Below, piece after piece: positions 1 through 8,793 of a DNA stretch of 64,000 nucleotides (position 1 is the first letter of the stretch; the number at the start of each line of letters is the position of its first letter). This stretch comes from Paraburkholderia bryophila (GTDB lineage Bacteria; Pseudomonadota; Gammaproteobacteria; Burkholderiales; Burkholderiaceae). The position numbers were made by a program, and so were the translations under genes. The stretch lies in the NCBI RefSeq assembly GCF_013409255.1, contig NZ_JACCAS010000002.1, positions 930,001-994,000 on the forward strand, given 5' to 3'. Under the pieces are notes generated by a model. The model did not search any database, was not told where the DNA came from, and saw nothing but the letters and a program-made list of their open reading frames with translations.

Positions 1-711
1 GCGGGTGTCGTTGCGGATCGTTTCAGCGTCGCCCTCGGCGATCAGCTTGCCGCGCGCGAGCACGATCATGCGGTCGGCGTAGGCGAACACCACGTCCATG
101 CTGTGCTCGGTGAACAGCACGCCGATTTGGTGTTCGGTGACGAGACGCTTGGTCAGGGCCATCAACTCGTTGCGCTCCTTCGGCGCCATGCCGGCGGTGG
201 GTTCGTCCATCAGCAGCAACCTGGGGCGGTTGGCGAGCGCAATGGCGAGTTCGACGCGCTTCACGTCGCCATACGCGAGCACGCCGCAAGCGCGCTGAGC
301 GTCGGCAGTCATGCCGACCTGGTCGAGCAGCGCGAGCGCGTCGTCGGCATAGCGCGCGCTCGCGGGCTTCCACAGGCCGAAGGTCTTGCGCTCGCGCGAG
401 ACCAGCGCCATCTGCACGTTTTCCAGCACGGTCATCGAATTGAAGGTCGCGGCGATCTGAAACGTGCGCCCAACACCCAGACGCCAGATGTCGCGCGGAC
501 GCATGCCGACCAGTTCCTGACCGTCCAGCCGGATCGATCCGGACGAAGGCGGCAACTGTCCGTTGACCATGTTGAAACAGGTGGACTTGCCGGCGCCGTT
601 CGGGCCGAGCAGGGCCAGCAATTGGCCGGCTTCGAGATCGAAGGAGACGTCGTCGACCGCCTTCAGACCGCCGAACGATTTGCAGAGACCGGAGACGCGC
701 AGCAAGCTCAT
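1..711 (-). CDS. livG: Branched-chain amino acid-type ABC transporter ATPase (LivG), 3' end cut by window
   Basis: ATP-binding subunit of a HAAT-family importer, acting on the cytoplasmic face of the LivHM permease encoded just upstream. The minus strand translates from ATG at 711 as MSLLRVSGLCKSFGGLKAVD; a Walker A box (GPNGAGKST) lies near residue 40, an aspartate-ending Walker B (LLLMDEPTAG) near residue 175, and the switch histidine follows in LFTEHSMD. The signature loop reads LAYGDVKRVELA in place of the usual LSxGQ, a variant normal for LivG. About 237 codons are visible of the usual 250-260, so only the C-terminal tip is missing. Its ATG overlaps the permease stop (ATGA, 708-711), which implies translational coupling. 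LivF probably follows beyond base 1. The family is certain; the substrate is not. Confidence 0.93.
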   Translation of the reverse strand, partial: MSLLRVSGLCKSFGGLKAVDDVSFDLEAGQLLALLGPNGAGKSTCFNMVNGQLPPSSGSIRLDGQELVGMRPRDIWRLGVGRTFQIAATFNSMTVLENVQMALVSRERKTFGLWKPASARYADDALALLDQVGMTADAQRACGVLAYGDVKRVELAIALANRPRLLLMDEPTAGMAPKERNELMALTKRLVTEHQIGVLFTEHSMDVVFAYADRMIVLARGKLIAEGDAETIRNDTR

Positions 712-2666
712 AGCCCCTCCTTGATCGCCGCCGTGCGTTGCGCGGGTTCGACGGCGCGGCTGTCGGCGTTGTCGACGGTGTCGTCGCCGAAGCGCTCGCG
801 AATAAAGCCGACGATCCCCTGCGGAAACGCAATCACCAGCAGCAGAATCGTGAGGCCCAGCAGCGCCTGCCAATAATCGGTCTGCCGCGCCACGGTGTCC
901 TGCAGCCACGTGAAAACAGCCGCGCCGACAATCGGGCCGGTCAGCGTCTGCAAGCCGCCGAGCAGCACCATCACGAGGCCATCCACCGAGCGGCTCACGC
1001 TGATCACTTCCGGCGAGATCGTCCCTTTGGAGAAGGCATAAAGCGAACCGGCCAGCCCGCAGAACAGCGACGCGATCACGAAAGCCGCCCACTGCACGCG
1101 CTTGACGTCGATGCCGATCGCCTCGGCGCGCAGCACGGAATCGCGCGACGCGCGCATCGCGTAACCGAGCGGCGAGAACAGCATCTTGCGCAACAGCCAC
1201 ACGCCGATCACGGCGCACACCAGCGTCAGGTAGTAAAACGCCACTGGTGACGACAACCAGTTCGACGGCCATAAGCCGAGAACACCGTTGCTGCCGCCAG
1301 TCACATCGTCCCACTGGAAGACGACCGACCAGACGATCTGCGCGAACGCGAGCGTCAGCATCGCGAGATAGACGCCGGAGAGCCGCACGCAGAACCAGCC
1401 GAACACCAACGCGCCGCCCACCGCGAGCAGCGGGCCGAGCAGCAGCGCGGCTTCCATCGGCAGGTTCAGCACCTTGAGGAATAGCGCTGCGCCGTAGGCG
1501 CCGAGTCCGAAGTAAGCGGCGTGGCCGAACGAATGCATGCCGCCGGGGCCCATGATGAAATGCAGGCTCGTGGCGAACAGCACGGCGATCAGAATCTCGA
1601 CCAGCAGCACCGGCATATAGGGGAAAGCGTTCGCGGCGAGCGGCGCCAGCACGAGAACCAGCAACGCAAGCGCGGCCAGCCATTTGAGGCGTTTGCCCGC
1701 CGGACGCAGCGGTGTTTCCGGCGCGGCCATGCCGCGCACCGCAGCCGTTGCGCGACCCAGCAAGCCCCACGGACGCACCACCAGCACCACCGCCATCACG
1801 ACGAACTCGGCGACCAGCGTGAAGCGGCTCAACGACACGCCGACGCCGAAAATCGTCACATGCCCAATGCCAATGCACAGCGCCTTGATCTCCGCGATGA
1901 TCAACGCGGCGACGAACGCGCCCGGAATCGACCCCATGCCGCCGACCACCACCACGACGAACGCGTTGCCGATCGTCTCCAGATCCAGCGACAGATTCGC
2001 CGACATGCGCGGCCCTTGCAGCGCGCCGCCCAATCCGGCCAGAAACGCGCCGACGAAAAACACGCCGGTAAACAGCCACGCCTGATTGATGCCGAGCGCG
2101 CCGAGCATTTCGCGATCCTGCGTCGCGGCTCGCACCAGCGTGCCCCAACGCGTGCGCGTCAATGCATACCAAAGCAGCAGCAACACCACGGGTCCGATCA
2201 CGATCAATGCGATGTCGTATGTCGGCAGCGGATGACCGAGGAATTCGACCGCACCCGCCAGATGCGGCGCACGCGGTCCGAACAGATCTTCCGGTCCCCA
2301 TAGCCACAACGCGGCATCGCGAAAGATCAGCACCAGCGCGAAGGTGGCCAGCAGATGGAACAGTTCAGGCGCCTGATAGATACGCCGCAGCACGATCATT
2401 TCGACCAGCGCGCCGAGCACTGCGACCACCAGCGCGGCCGCCAGCACGGACAGCCAGAAACCCCCAGTGGTATGGCCGAAACGGCTCGCGATGCTGTACG
2501 CGACATAAATGCCGAACATATAGAACGAGCCGTGCGCAAAGTTGACGATGCGCGTCACGCCGAAGATCAACGACAAACCGGCGGCGACCAGAAACAGCGT
2601 CGACGCGTCGGCGAGTCCATTGACCAGCTGTACCAGCAAATTCGAAAGCATCGCGACCCTCGGCAA
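708..2666 (-). CDS. Fused LivH-LivM branched-chain amino acid-type ABC permease
   Basis: A 652-residue membrane protein that joins both HAAT permease subunits in one chain. Residues about 5-300 are LivH-like (a start such as ANGLADASTLF with the GLSLIFGVTRIVNFAHG segment) and residues about 325-630 are LivM-like (HFIMGPGGMHSFGHAAYFGLG). The halves are separated by a short charged linker near residue 310-325. Separate LivH and LivM proteins are about 300 and 330-400 residues, so the length fits a simple head-to-tail fusion. The true start may be the Met at residue 6 (base 2651). It lies 16 bases after the preceding AA_synth gene and overlaps livG by four bases, so it belongs to the same operon. 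No periplasmic binding protein gene is visible; it may lie left of the window. Confidence 0.93.
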   Translation of the reverse strand: MPRVAMLSNLLVQLVNGLADASTLFLVAAGLSLIFGVTRIVNFAHGSFYMFGIYVAYSIASRFGHTTGGFWLSVLAAALVVAVLGALVEMIVLRRIYQAPELFHLLATFALVLIFRDAALWLWGPEDLFGPRAPHLAGAVEFLGHPLPTYDIALIVIGPVVLLLLWYALTRTRWGTLVRAATQDREMLGALGINQAWLFTGVFFVGAFLAGLGGALQGPRMSANLSLDLETIGNAFVVVVVGGMGSIPGAFVAALIIAEIKALCIGIGHVTIFGVGVSLSRFTLVAEFVVMAVVLVVRPWGLLGRATAAVRGMAAPETPLRPAGKRLKWLAALALLVLVLAPLAANAFPYMPVLLVEILIAVLFATSLHFIMGPGGMHSFGHAAYFGLGAYGAALFLKVLNLPMEAALLLGPLLAVGGALVFGWFCVRLSGVYLAMLTLAFAQIVWSVVFQWDDVTGGSNGVLGLWPSNWLSSPVAFYYLTLVCAVIGVWLLRKMLFSPLGYAMRASRDSVLRAEAIGIDVKRVQWAAFVIASLFCGLAGSLYAFSKGTISPEVISVSRSVDGLVMVLLGGLQTLTGPIVGAAVFTWLQDTVARQTDYWQALLGLTILLLVIAFPQGIVGFIRERFGDDTVDNADSRAVEPAQRTAAIKEGL

Positions 2667-2682
2667 ATAACCGAATGCTAAC

Positions 2683-3267
2683 TCAGCGCAAACCGTCTTC
2701 GCCCTTGATCTCGCTCGCCTGCAAGCCGCCGATGCGCGGCAGCGGCCGGCCCGAGGCCGTCACCGCGACGGCCACGACGATCTCGTGCGCGCGCGGCGCG
2801 TCCGACACGCGCGCTTCGATCGCGTCGAAATGGCTGCGCACGAAGGCGGCGTCTTTGTGACCGAGCGGCACGTCGATCGCGGTGCCGAGCGTACCCATTT
2901 TTTTCGCCGACGGCACCAGCGCCGCGCCCTTTTCGACTGCCACCCGCAGCGGCGCGCCGAGCTTGGGGTGGAGGATCGCCGCGGCGTGCTCCAGTTCGCC
3001 CGCCTCGCCCACGATCGCGGCTTTGCCGTAACTTTGCGCGTCGCCCGGTGCGATGCCCAGCGCTTCGACGCACTTGTTGCCGAGCAACGCGCCGAGTTCT
3101 TCGCCGGCTTCGATCAACGCATCGAGTTTCGCCTCGTAGCGGCCCGAGTACGGATTGTCGATCACCGCCATGGCGACCGCGCGGCGCGTGGGCGGATCGA
3201 TCGTCTGGCCCATTTCAATGCGTGTTTCGTCCACCTGCACGACCAGCTTGCGAAGCTTGATTGCCAT
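2683..3267 (-). CDS. AA_synth (DUF1185) family protein, copy 1
   Basis: A 194-residue soluble protein of the family called 'amino acid synthesis' (DUF1185); the family has crystal structures but to my knowledge no proven reaction. Typical stretches are visible: DNPYSGRYEAKLDALIEAGEEL near residue 40, QSYGKAAIVGEAGELEHAAA near residue 78, GAALVPSAKKMG near residue 115 and VRSHFDAIEARV near residue 150. It is clearly a paralogue of the next gene upstream (bases 3332-3922), sharing the order of these blocks. The spacing to the fused permease is 16 bases. The pair probably forms a hetero-oligomer or acts on successive intermediates of the compound taken up by the Liv-type transporter; that is inference from context only. 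Confidence 0.85.
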   Translation of the reverse strand: MAIKLRKLVVQVDETRIEMGQTIDPPTRRAVAMAVIDNPYSGRYEAKLDALIEAGEELGALLGNKCVEALGIAPGDAQSYGKAAIVGEAGELEHAAAILHPKLGAPLRVAVEKGAALVPSAKKMGTLGTAIDVPLGHKDAAFVRSHFDAIEARVSDAPRAHEIVVAVAVTASGRPLPRIGGLQASEIKGEDGLR

Positions 3268-3331
3268 TTCGCTCTCCGAGTTTCAATGCCTGCTTTGCTT
3301 TCTTGCCGATGCGTCCGGTCCGGCCGTCGCT

Positions 3332-3922
3332 TCAGCGCAAACCGTCCTTGCCCACGATCGCCTCTTTCGCAAGACCGCCGACGCGCGCATGCACACGCTG
3401 CCCGGTGCTCATCGCGAGGATGTACACCAGCTCGTCGGCGGCGGGCGCGCCGGGCACGCGCACTTCGATCGCGTCGAAGTGACTACGCACATAGCTCGCA
3501 TTGACGTGCGTGAGCGGCACGTCGAGCGCGGTGGACGGCGCGCCGACTTTCTTGGTGGACGGCACGATTGCGTTAGTCGGCACGCCGTTTTTTTCGAGCA
3601 GCTCGCGCATCGCATAGCCGCCTGGAACATGCCACAGCGCGCCATGCTCGAGTTCGCCGCGCGCGCCGACAATCGCGCCCTTGCCGTAGCTTTCAATCGA
3701 CGCATGCGGCACCGCCATCGCCGCCAGCAACCGCTGCGCCATATCGAAGCCGATCGGTTTCAGCGCTTCCATGGCGTGCTCGATGGTCGCTTCGTAGCGG
3801 CCGGCGAATGGATTCGTCATCACCGCGGCAATCGCGCCGCGCCTGAGCGGCTGCGCAGGCGCGGGACCGAATTCGTGAAAGATATCTTCGACGTGCGTCA
3901 GCACGCGGCGTATTTCGAACAC
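3332..3922 (-). CDS. AA_synth (DUF1185) family protein, copy 2
   Basis: A 196-residue paralogue of the neighbouring gene, with matching blocks: TNPFAGRYEATIEHAMEAL near residue 36, ESYGKGAIVGARGELEHGA near residue 77, IVPSTKKVGAPSTALDVPL near residue 118 and VRSHFDAIEVRV near residue 146. The two copies share the order of motifs and the C-terminal KxDGLR ending, so they come from a tandem duplication, yet they have diverged widely. The start at 3922 overlaps the end of the UPF0280 gene by 25 bases, which argues for coupled translation. No signal peptide or membrane segment is seen. The biochemical role of the family is not established, and I do not assign one. Confidence 0.85.
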   Translation of the reverse strand: MFEIRRVLTHVEDIFHEFGPAPAQPLRRGAIAAVMTNPFAGRYEATIEHAMEALKPIGFDMAQRLLAAMAVPHASIESYGKGAIVGARGELEHGALWHVPGGYAMRELLEKNGVPTNAIVPSTKKVGAPSTALDVPLTHVNASYVRSHFDAIEVRVPGAPAADELVYILAMSTGQRVHARVGGLAKEAIVGKDGLR

Positions 3923-4845
3923 GGAGCCTCCTGGTTCATCTGGGCGCGCTGGGTGAGCAACGCGCCGGTACGTGTGTCCTCGTGAATACCGGCGACGCGC
4001 ACCCGTCCTTGCAGGAACAGTGCGGCGCCTTCTATCAAGCCTTGTTCGCGCAGACGTCGCGCGGTTTCGACGCCACGCGCCATCGCGAAATCGATCAACG
4101 GTTGCGGTAACGCGGGGACGTCGACGGTAACGAGCAGGTCGCCGAGATCGCTATCGTCTTTCAACGACGACGCCGGACGGCGCACGATGCCTGCGTGGTC
4201 GAGATTCACTGCGTTGGCGATGATCGTTGCGGCGGCGTCGGCCGTGGCCGCTTCGCGCGCGAGCACGGTCACGCTGTCGGCAATGCCCAGGCTGAAACTG
4301 CGGCCGCGCCATCCGCTGGTTGCGATGCCGCGAATCGGATGCGCGGCATCGAGCGTCAGGTTGGCGTCGAGTGCCTGATCGTTCGAGAGTCTTGCGTCCG
4401 ACAACTGCGCGATGTCCGCGAACACGCCTACGCGGTATTGCTGTCCGTCGGTCAAATACAGCGCGATGTCGCCGCCGTTGTTGATATAGGCGCGGGCGAT
4501 ACCTTGACGTGCGAATGCGGTGATCAATTCGTCGGCGACGCTGCCGGCCACGGCCGCCATCGGCGTGATGTAGCGCGCGCGATGTGGATGGCAGGCGGAC
4601 CACATGCGGCGAGCAACGGCGCCTTTCGGACCATCGTCACTCAACGACGCTTGATGCTTCACCGGTTGCCGAAGCAGCGGTAGTTCAGCCACCAGTTCCG
4701 GCAATACGTCGACAAAGCGCGCCCAACACGCGTCATAAGCGGCTTGCAGCGCCGCGGGTTCGCCGTCGGCGTCGAGGATCAGATCGATCGGCCCGTGCTG
4801 CCAGTGCCAGCGGGTCACATCGAGTGGGGTGCGGGTGGGGGTCAT
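3898..4845 (-). CDS. UPF0280 family protein (ApbE-like fold)
   Basis: A 315-residue cytoplasmic protein of UPF0280, a family placed structurally near the flavin transferase ApbE. Visible family blocks are ARRMWSACHPHRARYITPMA near residue 78, AAVAGSVADELI near residue 98 and ARAYINNGGDIALYL near residue 117; a GGD motif of this kind carries the ligand site in ApbE-like folds. The C-terminal third (VTVDVPALPQPLIDFAMARG) is less characteristic. It sits between the Fe-S reductase gene and the two AA_synth genes and overlaps the next gene, so all appear to serve one pathway. A possible job is to attach or handle the flavin of the adjacent reductase, but this is inference from the fold and the neighbour. 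Confidence 0.82.
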   Translation of the reverse strand: MTPTRTPLDVTRWHWQHGPIDLILDADGEPAALQAAYDACWARFVDVLPELVAELPLLRQPVKHQASLSDDGPKGAVARRMWSACHPHRARYITPMAAVAGSVADELITAFARQGIARAYINNGGDIALYLTDGQQYRVGVFADIAQLSDARLSNDQALDANLTLDAAHPIRGIATSGWRGRSFSLGIADSVTVLAREAATADAAATIIANAVNLDHAGIVRRPASSLKDDSDLGDLLVTVDVPALPQPLIDFAMARGVETARRLREQGLIEGAALFLQGRVRVAGIHEDTRTGALLTQRAQMNQEAPCSKYAAC

Positions 4846-4909
4846 CGCGTTCGCCGTCCTGGTCGCATGGGTCGCTTTCGTCGCTTTCTTCGTTCGTCAC
4901 GTGAGCCGG

Positions 4910-6523
4910 TTAGCCGAGCATCGGCGGCATGGACGGCGGCCACGGATTGTCGGGATTACGCGCCAGAGTCCGGCGCGCGAGCGGCGCGCCTTCCGTATGG
5001 TCCGGCCCGTTCGCCAGCACACTCTCCAGCGAACGCACCGCGTCGAGATGACCGCCGAGGTCGCGATACGCGTCGTACGTCATAGTGAACTCAATCGGCG
5101 CAACGAGCGCGGGCGTCGGCACCGTGCCGAACGAATGGTCGGGCATACGCGAGACATCCACCATGACGGTGATGCCGCCACCCGGCCACACATAAGCCGG
5201 CGCGCCGCCGCAGGTCACGTTGACGAGCTTCCGTTTGATCGCGCGCGTGAGCAGCACCGGATTCTCGGTCGCGCCCGCGCGCAGACTGCCGCCCGCGCCG
5301 CCGATAAACAGCACGCTGGCGAGCGACGGCTCGCAGTTCTCGCCAATCCGTTCGACCGTGCGGCGCACTGCCTCCGGCATGGCTGCGATACGCGGCACGA
5401 GATCGTGATCGAGTTCGTACCACTGCGCGTGTTCGCCGGTCGTCGACACCATCAGCAGGCGCATGCCCGGCTTCGCGACAGCCGGGTCGAAACCTTCGAC
5501 AATCGCCAGCGGATCGTGAATGTCGGTGCCGCCCCAACCGGTGCCGGGATTCGCCACCTGAAAATAACGGCCCGGCGTCGATTTACGTCCGCGAATCTTC
5601 AGACCCGAGCGCGCCATGCCGAGACAGCGGCCCGCCTGATGTTCCGTCAACACGCCGGTAATGTGATCGTCGACCACCACGACTTCATCGACGTGATCGA
5701 ACCACTGTTTCGCGAAAATACCGATGGTGGCCGAACCGCAACCCACTCGCATGCGCTGCTCTTCGACACCGTCCACGATCGGCGCGGCGCCCGCGCGAAT
5801 CACCAGACTCGCGCCGCCGTCGATCGTAAATTCCACCGCTTGCTTGTTGCCGAGCGCGAGCATCATGTCGCAGGTCACGCGGCCTTCTTTCTTGCTGCCG
5901 CCGGTCAGATGATGCACCCCGCCGAGGCTCAGCATTTGCGAGCCGTATTCCGCAGTCGTGACGTGGCCGACAATCTCGCCCTGGCAACGCACATTCGATT
6001 GCTCAGGGCCGAGAAAGCGGTCGGTGTCGATCTTCACCTTGAAGCTGCAGTAGCTGAAAATCCCTTCGGTGACGACGGTGATCATATCGACGTCGTCGAG
6101 TTTCGACGCGACGATAAACGGCGCGGGCTTGTAGTCGGGATACGTGGAAGATGCGCCGATACCGGTGACGAACAACGACGGGTCGGCCACCGGATCTTGC
6201 GTTGAAGACGTTGCACCAAATTCGACCGTGGTATCGGCGGCGTTGGCGGCGCTGGCGTTGAGACTGGCGGCATCCGCACGCGACAGAAACACCACCGGAT
6301 CGACGCGAATCAATCTTCCCTGCGCATTCGCATACCGATCGCATGCGCCGGTGCGGCCCTCGGATATCTGACAAAGCACCGGGCAGGCATTGCACTCGAT
6401 CTTGTTCGTCGCCATGCGCTCGCTGCGCGGCGCGGCTTTTTCGAGCACGGTGGGACCGGGCGTCGACGCGGTTTCACCGTCGACGCGCTCGGCACCGAAA
6501 TCGACCTTCGTATGTTCTGTCAT
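4910..6523 (-). CDS. 6-hydroxynicotinate reductase-like Fe-S flavoprotein
   Basis: About 537 residues, resembling the Hnr protein of Eubacterium barkeri, which reduces 6-hydroxynicotinate to the tetrahydro-oxo acid with reduced ferredoxin. Near the N terminus four cysteines in the pattern C-x2-C-x3-C-x9-C (IECNACPVLC, then GAC; residues about 44-61) should bind a [4Fe-4S] cluster. Further on there are glycine-rich stretches such as VLFIGGAGGSLRAG and APAYVWPGGGITVMVD. The ATG at 6523 is chosen because residues before it look non-conserved; an alternative ATG at 6547 also has an upstream AGGA. It is first in the operon, divergent from the TetR gene. Since no other nicotinate gene is visible, the real substrate may be a different N-heterocycle. 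Confidence 0.78.
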   Translation of the reverse strand: MTEHTKVDFGAERVDGETASTPGPTVLEKAAPRSERMATNKIECNACPVLCQISEGRTGACDRYANAQGRLIRVDPVVFLSRADAASLNASAANAADTTVEFGATSSTQDPVADPSLFVTGIGASSTYPDYKPAPFIVASKLDDVDMITVVTEGIFSYCSFKVKIDTDRFLGPEQSNVRCQGEIVGHVTTAEYGSQMLSLGGVHHLTGGSKKEGRVTCDMMLALGNKQAVEFTIDGGASLVIRAGAAPIVDGVEEQRMRVGCGSATIGIFAKQWFDHVDEVVVVDDHITGVLTEHQAGRCLGMARSGLKIRGRKSTPGRYFQVANPGTGWGGTDIHDPLAIVEGFDPAVAKPGMRLLMVSTTGEHAQWYELDHDLVPRIAAMPEAVRRTVERIGENCEPSLASVLFIGGAGGSLRAGATENPVLLTRAIKRKLVNVTCGGAPAYVWPGGGITVMVDVSRMPDHSFGTVPTPALVAPIEFTMTYDAYRDLGGHLDAVRSLESVLANGPDHTEGAPLARRTLARNPDNPWPPSMPPMLG

Positions 6524-6640
6524 GGCGGGGTTTCCATACGACGACATTACAATCGGTCCTGCTCCGGCTGACGAATAGCCCCTGTTTCAAGGCGTTTTCG
6601 TGTGCTTCGCCGCTTTCCATGTTGCGATCACTCACCGTTC

Positions 6641-6658
6641 GTGTAGTATCCGCTACAC
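6641..6658. promoter_or_regulatory. 18-bp palindrome, probable TetR operator
   Basis: GTGTAG-TATCCG-CTACAC: two perfect 6-bp arms around a 6-bp spacer in the 270-base gap between the divergent reductase operon (start 6523) and TetR gene (start 6794). The length, symmetry and place suit a TetR-family operator controlling both directions. No binding data can be inferred beyond that. Confidence 0.5.
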
Positions 6659-6793
6659 CAAACTCGTTAGAAATCTACTCGATCAAATTAGTCTGCGCAA
6701 CGTGTTTCCCGGCGTTCACTTCAATGGTGCAACGCGACATCGGGGCGTAGCATGCCGTTCAACGTGACGCTAACAAAGAGAGCCGAGACTGCC

Positions 6794-7543
6794 ATGAGTC
6801 CCACTGCCGCCCGCAAACCGGGCGCTACCGGTATCCGTGCGAAGCAGGCGCAAGATACGCGCGCCAAGATCCTCAAAGCGGCCATCAAGGTCTTCGCGAA
6901 GCAAGGCTATGCCAGCGGCCGGATCGAGAGTATTTCGAAGGCCGCGCGTTCGCACGACCGCATGATTTACTACTACTTCGGCAGCAAGGAACAGCTGTTC
7001 GTCGAAGTGTTGGAAACGATCTACACGCAGTTCAACGAGGCGGAAAGCCAACTCCATCTCGATCTGGACGATCCCGTGCATGGTCTCGAACAGATGGTGG
7101 AATTCGTCTGGCAGTATTACCTCGATCATCCCGAGTTCGTCACGCTGCTGTCGAGCGAGAATCTGCATCAAGGCAAGCATGCGAAGAAGTCGCTCAAGCT
7201 GAAAGAGATTTCGGGCTATGCGATTTCTGTCGTGCAACAGTTACTGGATGCGGGTAAGGTGCAACAGGTGTTTCGCGCCGACGTCGCCGCGCGCGACGTG
7301 TATCTGATGATCGCGTCGCTCGGCTATTTTTATAACGCCAACCAGTACACGTTGGGCGCGTTTCTCGGCGAACCGCTCATGGACAAGGCGGCGCTCGCGC
7401 ATTGGCGCGAGGTTATCAAAGACACGGTGTTGCGCGCGGTGCGTTTGGAATTGCCGGCGAGCGCGGCAACTTCGGCAGCGGTGTCGACGTCAGCGGGGGC
7501 CACTTCCGCTGCGGAGAATGAGCGCGAACGCGGCGCCGCATAA
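6794..7543 (+). CDS. TetR/AcrR-family transcriptional regulator
   Basis: A 249-residue regulator. Its N-terminal helix-turn-helix reads DTRAKILKAAIKVFAKQGYA followed by IESISKAARSHDRMIYYYFGSKEQLF, the classic TetR form ending in YYYFGSKE. The C-terminal ligand domain holds the family signature of the TetR_C group near VEFVWQYYLDHPEFVTLLSSE. The last 30 residues are a low-complexity Ala/Ser/Thr tail. The start is set at ATG 6794 rather than the longer frame from 6752 because the shorter form begins just before the basic N-terminal segment. It diverges from the reductase/AA_synth/Liv operon and is likely its local repressor, with the transported compound or a breakdown product as ligand. Confidence 0.9.
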   Translation: MSPTAARKPGATGIRAKQAQDTRAKILKAAIKVFAKQGYASGRIESISKAARSHDRMIYYYFGSKEQLFVEVLETIYTQFNEAESQLHLDLDDPVHGLEQMVEFVWQYYLDHPEFVTLLSSENLHQGKHAKKSLKLKEISGYAISVVQQLLDAGKVQQVFRADVAARDVYLMIASLGYFYNANQYTLGAFLGEPLMDKAALAHWREVIKDTVLRAVRLELPASAATSAAVSTSAGATSAAENERERGAA

Positions 7544-7604
7544 AAAACGCACGCCGTTTGACCGGCGCGCGTTTCGTTTCTTCACAGCGTGGCAACGTGC
7601 CGCG

Positions 7605-8000
7605 TTAAGGCGCAGTCGCCGCCGCGTCGTCTTCGCGGAACAGTTTATCGGCGAGATGGAACGCCGAGTTCGCTGCCGGCACGCCGCAATAAATCGCGGT
7701 TTGCAACAGCACTTCCTTGATCTGCTCGCGCGTCACGCCATTGTTCTTCGCGGCGCGCAGGTGCAACGCCAGCTCTTCGCTGCGATTGAGCGCGACCATC
7801 ATCGCGATGGTCAGCAGGCTGCGCGTGTGACGCGGCAAGCCCTCGCGCGTCCAGATTTCGCCCCACGCGTAGCGCGTGATCAGGTTCTGGAATTCTTCCG
7901 TCAACTCCGTGCGGTTCGCCAGCGAACGATCGACGTGCGCGCTACCCAGCACCGCGCGGCGCACGTCGAGTCCCGCTTCGTAGCGATCTTCGTCGTTCAT
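7605..8000 (-). CDS. pcaC: 4-carboxymuconolactone decarboxylase
   Basis: A 131-residue enzyme of the protocatechuate branch of the beta-ketoadipate pathway; it decarboxylates gamma-carboxymuconolactone to the 3-oxoadipate enol-lactone. The sequence starts MNDEDRYEAGLDVRRAVLG and carries the family block WTREGLPRHTRSLLTIAMMV and the AHxD-type helix NNGVTREQIKEVLLQ, close to the usual 125-135 residues. It lies in the open frame 7605-8855, but the ATG at 8000 is correct: it overlaps the pcaD stop in an ATGA (7997-8000), giving translational coupling. It is the last gene of the minus-strand pcaIJ-BDC cluster. Confidence 0.96.
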   Translation of the reverse strand: MNDEDRYEAGLDVRRAVLGSAHVDRSLANRTELTEEFQNLITRYAWGEIWTREGLPRHTRSLLTIAMMVALNRSEELALHLRAAKNNGVTREQIKEVLLQTAIYCGVPAANSAFHLADKLFREDDAAATAP

Positions 8001-8788
8001 TTCGCCTCCGTCAGAAAGTCGAGCACGGTCTTCGTGAACGCGTCGGCTTGCTCGATGTTGGAAATGTGCGAGGCGTCCAGTTCGACATAACGCGCGCCCG
8101 GAATCGACGCCGCCAACTCGCGGCCTTGCGCCGGCGTGGCGGCAAGATCGTGCGTGCCGCTGATCACCAGCGTAGGCAGTTTGATGCCGGCGGTTTCGGG
8201 GCGCAGATCGGTGGCGTCGATCGCATCGCAATTCGAGGCGTAGCCTTCCTTGTCGGTGTGCACGAAGACGTCGCGGATCATGGCGAGCACGACCGGCTCG
8301 CGCTCGATGTACTCCGCCGTGAACCAGCGCGGCAAGACCGCGTCGGCGAGGGCGAGCATGCCTTCGCTGCGCGCTCTCGCGGCACGCGGCACCCACACTT
8401 CCGGCGAGCCGATGCGCGCCGCCGTATTGCACAGCACGACGCGCTCGAACCGGTCCGCGTGACGCGCGGCCAACGCGACGCCGGTCAGGCCGCCCATCGA
8501 CAGTCCGCAAAAATTCGCGCGAGCGATCTTCAGCGTGTCCATCAGGCCGAGCACGTCGCCGGTCAACTGGTCGATCGTGTAGGGACCCTTCGGCGCCTCG
8601 GAATGTCCGTGGCCGCGCGTGTCGTAGCGCAGCACGCGAAACTGCCGGGACAGCGCCGCAACCTGCGGCGTCCACATGGACAGATCGCTGCCGAGCGAAT
8701 TCGACAGCACGATCCACGGCGCGTTGCCGTGACGGTCGCCGTCGATTCGATAGTGAAGCTCGGTGCCGTTGACTGCGGCGTAAGGCAT
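7997..8788 (-). CDS. pcaD: 3-oxoadipate enol-lactonase
   Basis: A 263-residue alpha/beta hydrolase that opens the enol-lactone to 3-oxoadipate. The nucleophile elbow is FCGLSMGGLTG (Ser near residue 95), the acid is in ISGTHDLAATP (Asp near residue 215) and the His in DASHISNIEQ (near residue 243). The oxyanion region is IVLSNSLGSDLSMW near residue 28, typical of PcaD. It sits between pcaB (6 bases upstream) and pcaC (overlapping), in the order B-D-C known from other proteobacteria. Confidence 0.96.
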   Translation of the reverse strand: MPYAAVNGTELHYRIDGDRHGNAPWIVLSNSLGSDLSMWTPQVAALSRQFRVLRYDTRGHGHSEAPKGPYTIDQLTGDVLGLMDTLKIARANFCGLSMGGLTGVALAARHADRFERVVLCNTAARIGSPEVWVPRAARARSEGMLALADAVLPRWFTAEYIEREPVVLAMIRDVFVHTDKEGYASNCDAIDATDLRPETAGIKLPTLVISGTHDLAATPAQGRELAASIPGARYVELDASHISNIEQADAFTKTVLDFLTEAK

Positions 8789-8793
8789 GCCCG

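Noticed and set aside
23..832. Long minus-strand frame across livG
   Set aside because: It is an Arg-rich shadow; the real gene in the next frame has Walker A, B and the switch His.
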